From: CAZBWE01 sp964495465 | GTDB taxonomy: Bacteria > Planctomycetota > Phycisphaerae > Sedimentisphaerales > Anaerobacaceae | Assembly: GCA_964495465.1 (NCBI GenBank) | Contig: CAZBWE010000027.1 | Location: 1 to 26,472 of the forward strand | Reading direction: 5' to 3' | Length of the DNA: 26,472 bases | Made by a program: the position numbers and the translations under genes | Notes under the pieces: model-generated | What the model was told of the DNA's origin: nothing | Seen by the model: the letters and a program-made list of their open reading frames with translations, nothing else | Database searches by the model: none | In this document: positions 24,164 to 26,472 of the stretch, piece after piece | Layout of the letters: each line of letters begins with the position of its first letter | Position numbering within the stretch: the first letter of the stretch is position 1

Positions 24164-24562
24164 ATGGAAATTGTGGCACACGGTATAGACCTTGTAGATT
24201 GTCCGAGGATAGAAAAGATGCTCAAGCAGCACGGGCAGCGGTTCACCGACAGGGTTTTTACCGCTGCTGAAAAGGCATACGCCGAGGCGAATAAAAATTC
24301 GATAGAGAAATTAGCCGGCCGATTTGCAGCTAAGGAAGCTGTTCTAAAACTGATGGGGACCGGCTGGCGCGGCAAAATCGCCTGGACGGATATCGAGATA
24401 ATAAACAATCCTGCGGGTCAGCCGGAGGTTGCTCTTACGGGAGAGGTTAAAAAAATTGCCGAGCAGCTCGGGATTAGACACATAAGTATAAGTATTACAC
24501 ACACCGCAAACTTCGCAATCGCCTCGGCCGTCGCAATAGCGAAAAAAAAGCGGTGTCGGTAG
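24164..24562 (+). CDS. acpS: Holo-[acyl-carrier-protein] synthase
   Basis: Transfers 4'-phosphopantetheine from CoA to the serine of acyl carrier protein, activating fatty-acid synthesis in the cytoplasm. At 132 residues it has the usual size. The magnesium ligands are visible at the family positions: Asp9 in HGIDLVD and Glu58 in GRFAAKEAVLKLMGTG. SISITHTANFAIASAVA is the conserved C-terminal strand. The ribosome site is GGAAAAAT near the ATG. It is the last gene of the plus-strand run; the strand changes after it. Confidence 0.96.
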   Translation: MEIVAHGIDLVDCPRIEKMLKQHGQRFTDRVFTAAEKAYAEANKNSIEKLAGRFAAKEAVLKLMGTGWRGKIAWTDIEIINNPAGQPEVALTGEVKKIAEQLGIRHISISITHTANFAIASAVAIAKKKRCR

Positions 24563-24636
24563 AGAAGGACGACGGACGAGACAGAGCCGCGACCATTAGG
24601 GAGCGGTAAGTATCACAGACGAGGTTTGATGTTTAG

Positions 24637-24657
24637 CCGGCACACCTGTGGTGCCGG
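24637..24657. other. Perfect hairpin CCGGCAC / GTGCCGG with flanking GTTAGGT
   Basis: Seven-base arms with loop ACCTGTG, between the convergent acpS and hicB stops. GTTAGGT follows on the plus strand, i.e. ACCTAAC on the minus strand. No T-run. At about 33 bp with its boxes it is too short for a normal attC site, so I call it a hairpin only. Confidence 0.5.
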
Positions 24658-24666
24658 TTAGGTAAT

Positions 24667-24897
24667 TTAGGCATAAGATAGTGTGTAGAAACTTAATTCC
24701 TGGGGATGGAAATTTTTAAGGGCTTCTTTATTTTCTTTTTCTTCGAGACACAAGTCGATTACTTCCCGAATGTTTTTAAGGGCTTCATCTACGGTTTTTC
24801 CCTGACTGTAGCATCCCGAAAATACAGGACATTCAACTACATAAAATCCATCTTCATCTTTTTCTATTAATATAGGTAACTGATGGTTCTTTCTCAT
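24667..24897 (-). CDS. hicB: HicB-family antitoxin, without HicA
   Basis: A 76-residue HicB-type protein: LPILIEKDEDGFYVVECPVF, then SGCYSQGKTVDEALKNIREV and LCLEEKEN. This partial RNase-H-like fold is known to neutralise HicA mRNA-cleaving toxins. AGAGGTGATAAG precedes the ATG and a promoter lies at 24919-24947. No HicA-like frame occurs on either side (downstream only 100 bases remain before acpS; upstream is gene-free to 25162), so it is an orphan or has an unrecognised partner. Its C-terminus lacks an obvious DNA-binding domain. The preceding GTTAGAT (minus strand) at 24980-24974 resembles an integron cassette boundary. Confidence 0.85.
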   Translation of the reverse strand: MRKNHQLPILIEKDEDGFYVVECPVFSGCYSQGKTVDEALKNIREVIDLCLEEKENKEALKNFHPQELSFYTLSYA

Positions 24898-24918
24898 TTT
24901 CTTATCACCTCTGTTATA

Positions 24919-24947
24919 AAGATACCATAAAGGGCTCTAAAAATCAA
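24919..24947 (-). promoter_or_regulatory. Promoter of hicB
   Basis: On the minus strand TTGATT (24947-24942), 17 bases, TATCTT (24924-24919), each 4 of 6 to consensus, 22 bases before the hicB ATG. Confidence 0.5.
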
Positions 24948-24973
24948 GTAAATTTTACCAATAATTTTGTTAT

Positions 24974-24980
24974 ATCTAAC
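24974..24980 (-). other. GTTAGAT box (possible cassette junction before hicB)
   Basis: Minus-strand TGCGTTAGAT matches the GTTRRRY end of an attC site. The matching left box is not found at a fitting distance with pairing arms, so this may be the remnant of a truncated site or chance. Confidence 0.3.
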
Positions 24981-25054
24981 GCAGGTTTTGCTTGCTGGGT
25001 GGATTTCTCCACTTCAGGCGGAGCGGATTGTCTTCAATTTCAATCTTTCAAAGC

Positions 25055-25114
25055 ACATAATGGAAAGCTCATCGGCGGCGTTTTCGTGACGTCCGCTGGA
25101 GCGACTGGTTAGGC
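25055..25114 (-). other. attC-like site 1 (degenerate), after the cassette ORF
   Basis: Read on the minus strand it starts with GCCTAAC (RYYYAAC box) and folds as GCTC..GCGG-A-CGT pairing with ACG-CCGC..GAGC around a CACGAAA loop, with an unpaired A like the extrahelical bases of attC sites. Five unpaired bases separate stem and boxes on each side. Length is 60 bp, typical for attC. The second box is ATTATGT instead of GTTRRRY, so the exchange point is damaged. Confidence 0.5.
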
Positions 25115-25161
25115 AGTCTGCAACGCAGAAAGCGATCTGTCCATCATCTGTTCGCCTCGGA

Positions 25162-25749
25162 TTAATCGATGACTACCCAGTCACCTTCCCACACCATTAT
25201 CTCAATGATAATGGGGCGGTTCTTCACATGGTCAGGTACTCCAAAGGTTCCCTCATCATAATCTATACGACCCTCGTATGTTGGCTTGGAAATCCAACCC
25301 ACAGTTAACCCATCACGGATGACGAAGTATTGGCCCTTGGGAACGTATTTCTCGCGCAGCAGAATGAAGCTCGATGTGTCTGGGCGTCCAATCGCGTCCC
25401 CACATGAAATCAACTTTGCGAGAACGGCTGTGGTGCCCAAGTACTTCGGGCCAATCTGCTTGATAACAGATGGCGGGATACTGATGCCAAATGCGCGTTC
25501 AACTCCTGATGAGACTGCCTCCGCCATGTTAAACTCTGCGATCTTTTCAAACTTCATGTAGTACTTCCCGAATCCAAAGCCGCTCTGGACAAAGGCAGCC
25601 TTGATGTTCTCAGGTTTGTTCTTCTCGTACCAGATAAAAGCGGCTGGAATTCCAACGAGGAGCATGAGAGCGATTAAACCGCCCAATCCTCCCTTGCCAG
25701 ATTGTGAGGGAGCTTTCCTCAGTGGTGTCTGGGTGTTTGCACTTATCAT
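25162..25749 (-). CDS. Membrane-anchored protein of unknown function (candidate gene cassette)
   Basis: A 195-residue protein I do not recognise. A polar N-terminus with PSQSGKGGLGG leads into one membrane helix (LIALMLLVGIPAAFIWY, about 25-42), then a soluble domain with MKFEKIAEFNMAEAVSSGV and, near the end, YFVIRDGLTVGWISKPTYEG and PIIIEIMVWEGDWVVID, suggesting beta structure. GGAGAAA lies eight bases before the ATG. The 5' untranslated part is only 23 bases from a GTTAGAC box (attC-like site 2), and attC-like site 1 begins 47 bases after the stop. A short leader, one ORF and a following attC in the same orientation is the layout of an integron cassette. No own promoter seen. Confidence 0.7.
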   Translation of the reverse strand: MISANTQTPLRKAPSQSGKGGLGGLIALMLLVGIPAAFIWYEKNKPENIKAAFVQSGFGFGKYYMKFEKIAEFNMAEAVSSGVERAFGISIPPSVIKQIGPKYLGTTAVLAKLISCGDAIGRPDTSSFILLREKYVPKGQYFVIRDGLTVGWISKPTYEGRIDYDEGTFGVPDHVKNRPIIIEIMVWEGDWVVID

Positions 25750-25772
25750 AAAATTTCTCCATTCTTGTCTAT

Positions 25773-25852
25773 GTCTAACAATTGCTTATATGGTTTCCGT
25801 ATAAGAACCTGAACTTAGCGGATACCGCAATATAAACTACCTATAGTTAAAC
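25773..25852 (-). other. attC-like site 2, between the small-ORF pair and the cassette ORF
   Basis: Bounded on the minus strand by GTTTAAC (25852-25846) and GTTAGAC (25779-25773), matching RYYYAAC and GTTRRRY, complementary at 6 of 7 positions. The arms GTTTATAT..GGTATCCG and CGGAAACC-ATATAAGC pair with bulges; the boxes are separated from the arms by spacers of unequal length (8 and 4). TAAG/CTTA pairs in the terminal loop. Length is 80 bp, within the attC range. A plain imperfect hairpin is the alternative. Confidence 0.5.
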
Positions 25853-25903
25853 ACCGGAAGGATATAACTATTTTTTCATCAAGATGTCACGGTAACGTAG
25901 CGG

Positions 25904-26134
25904 TCAGCCTGCCACTTGCAAGGCGTCTTGTGCTTCGATAGGAAGTTCGACAAGAATGAAGTAGGACTCAGGATACAGATAGTCCTGCCCAGACTCGTCA
26001 ACGATTCTCAGGTATCCTTCCTTTGCTGCCTCATCGTCCGGCAGGACTCTGTAAATCTTACGCTTTTCCAAATCCTCACATTCCTTGTTCTCTATGCAAA
26101 GCGCAAATGACTGTTCTTTGCTTTCTTTAGCCAT
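25904..26134 (-). CDS. Small conserved protein, second of a two-gene unit
   Basis: A 76-residue acidic protein: KRKIYRVLPDDEAAKEGYLR, then IVDESGQDYLYPESYFILVE. From memory, proteins of this type are found behind the gene for a basic partner in cyanobacteria and planctomycetes, with no assigned function. Its ATG lies four bases after the stop of the upstream gene, so they are translated together; GGAT before the ATG is a weak ribosome site. The acidic/basic pairing is reminiscent of toxin-antitoxin modules, which is inference. Confidence 0.75.
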   Translation of the reverse strand: MAKESKEQSFALCIENKECEDLEKRKIYRVLPDDEAAKEGYLRIVDESGQDYLYPESYFILVELPIEAQDALQVAG

Positions 26135-26138
26135 AATT

Positions 26139-26372
26139 TTAATCCAGTAATCTTTTGATTTTCAACTTCTTTCTGCCTATGCCATGAGCTTCATACCAGT
26201 GAATCTCAGCATTGCGGACACTTCCGCTCCGAAGGCGGACTTTAGCAATCCCTTTAAGTTTTCGCCATTTAGCGGAGCCATATTGTTTACGAAGCCGCAT
26301 AATATCTTTGATTTTCCCACCGCTGGCTATCGTCTCAATACTCTCAATCTCACCTATTATCTCAAAATGCAT
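26139..26372 (-). CDS. Small basic conserved protein, first of a two-gene unit
   Basis: A 77-residue, strongly basic protein: FEIIGEIESIETIASGGKIK, then RKQYGSAKWRKLKGIAKVRL and AEIHWYEAHGIGRKKLKIKR. The HWYEAHGIG-KK-KIKR block is characteristic of a small uncharacterised family known from cyanobacteria and other environmental bacteria (from memory). AAGGA seven bases before the ATG and a strong promoter at 26396-26424 support expression. The RNA-binding-like charge suggests, without proof, an mRNA or ribosome-directed role, with the acidic partner as its control. Confidence 0.8.
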   Translation of the reverse strand: MHFEIIGEIESIETIASGGKIKDIMRLRKQYGSAKWRKLKGIAKVRLRSGSVRNAEIHWYEAHGIGRKKLKIKRLLD

Positions 26373-26395
26373 ACCAAATCCTTTATTCTGATACT

Positions 26396-26424
26396 ATTAT
26401 TGGAAAAATTACATCAATTGTCAA
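26396..26424 (-). promoter_or_regulatory. Strong sigma70-like promoter of the two-gene unit
   Basis: On the minus strand TTGACA (26424-26419), 17 bases, AATAAT (26401-26396): a perfect -35 and 5 of 6 at -10. The predicted start lies about 15 bases before the ATG region. Confidence 0.75.
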
Positions 26425-26472
26425 GACTTGATTAGACTCAGTATATTGAAGTAGAAAGCTTGCAGCTCTTTA

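Noticed and set aside
24637..24657. Possible third attC site (ACCTAAC, hairpin, GCTAAAC)
   Set aside because: Only about 33 bp including boxes, shorter than known attC sites, and the second box reads GCT rather than GTT.
24974..25114. One 140-bp attC site from GCCTAAC to GTTAGAT
   Set aside because: The regions next to the two boxes do not pair with each other; the shorter 60-bp fold at 25055-25114 explains the structure better.

Overview
The window looks like part of a draft-genome scaffold from a bacterium of the Planctomycetota, most likely class Phycisphaerae (Sedimentisphaerales-like). It contains an exact 100-N assembly gap at 8058-8157. The lineage is inferred from gene content and style: a large secreted LamG protein with a dockerin-like tail, a XylR-type (sugar-binding plus AraC) regulator, HDOD and excisionase-type signalling proteins, a UxaE-type tagaturonate epimerase, and many intergenic hairpins and short palindromic repeats, some of them inside genes. 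No rRNA, tRNA, IS transposase or CRISPR array was recognised.

Left part (1-6020), all minus strand: the 5' part of rlmN (cut by the window edge, and carrying an in-frame palindromic repeat), the DNA translocase ftsK, a tagaturonate/fructuronate epimerase (uxaE) and a TPR lipoprotein with a clear terminator. A regulatory intergenic region with two hairpins and a GntR-type nested operator (TGGTATATACCA) leads to a plus-strand GH140-like apiosidase at 6582-8039. With uxaE it suggests use of pectin-type plant polysaccharide.

Middle part (8158-16500), minus strand: a GAF-like coiled-coil protein, a three-helix membrane protein, a broken Rrf2-family regulator overlapping the stop of a Tat-exported aldo/keto reductase, a secretin-N-like exported protein with a Gly/Tyr-rich tail and hairpin repeats in its linker, then a two-component pair: an HDOD-GAF-histidine kinase and a response regulator whose DNA-binding domain precedes its receiver domain. 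A good sigma70-like promoter precedes the pair.

Right-centre (16700-21600): a XylR-like regulator diverges from a 1028-residue secreted LamG protein. Between them lie two tandem operators with a 21-bp period, just downstream of the predicted regulator start and directly abutting the -35 of the plus-strand promoter. This geometry fits autorepression plus activation of the lectin gene.

Right part (21600-24562): a small lipoprotein (minus), then plus-strand housekeeping genes: an HD-domain protein, a PpiC/SurA-type lipoprotein isomerase and acpS.

Right end (24600-26472) changes character: small minus-strand accessory genes (an orphan HicB, an unknown membrane-anchored protein, and a pair of roughly 77-residue proteins with their own strong promoter). 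Two attC-like imperfect hairpins, bounded by RYYYAAC/GTTRRRY boxes, flank the membrane-protein ORF in the arrangement of an integron gene cassette. This possible integrase-less cassette cluster (CALIN) is the most interesting candidate system here.
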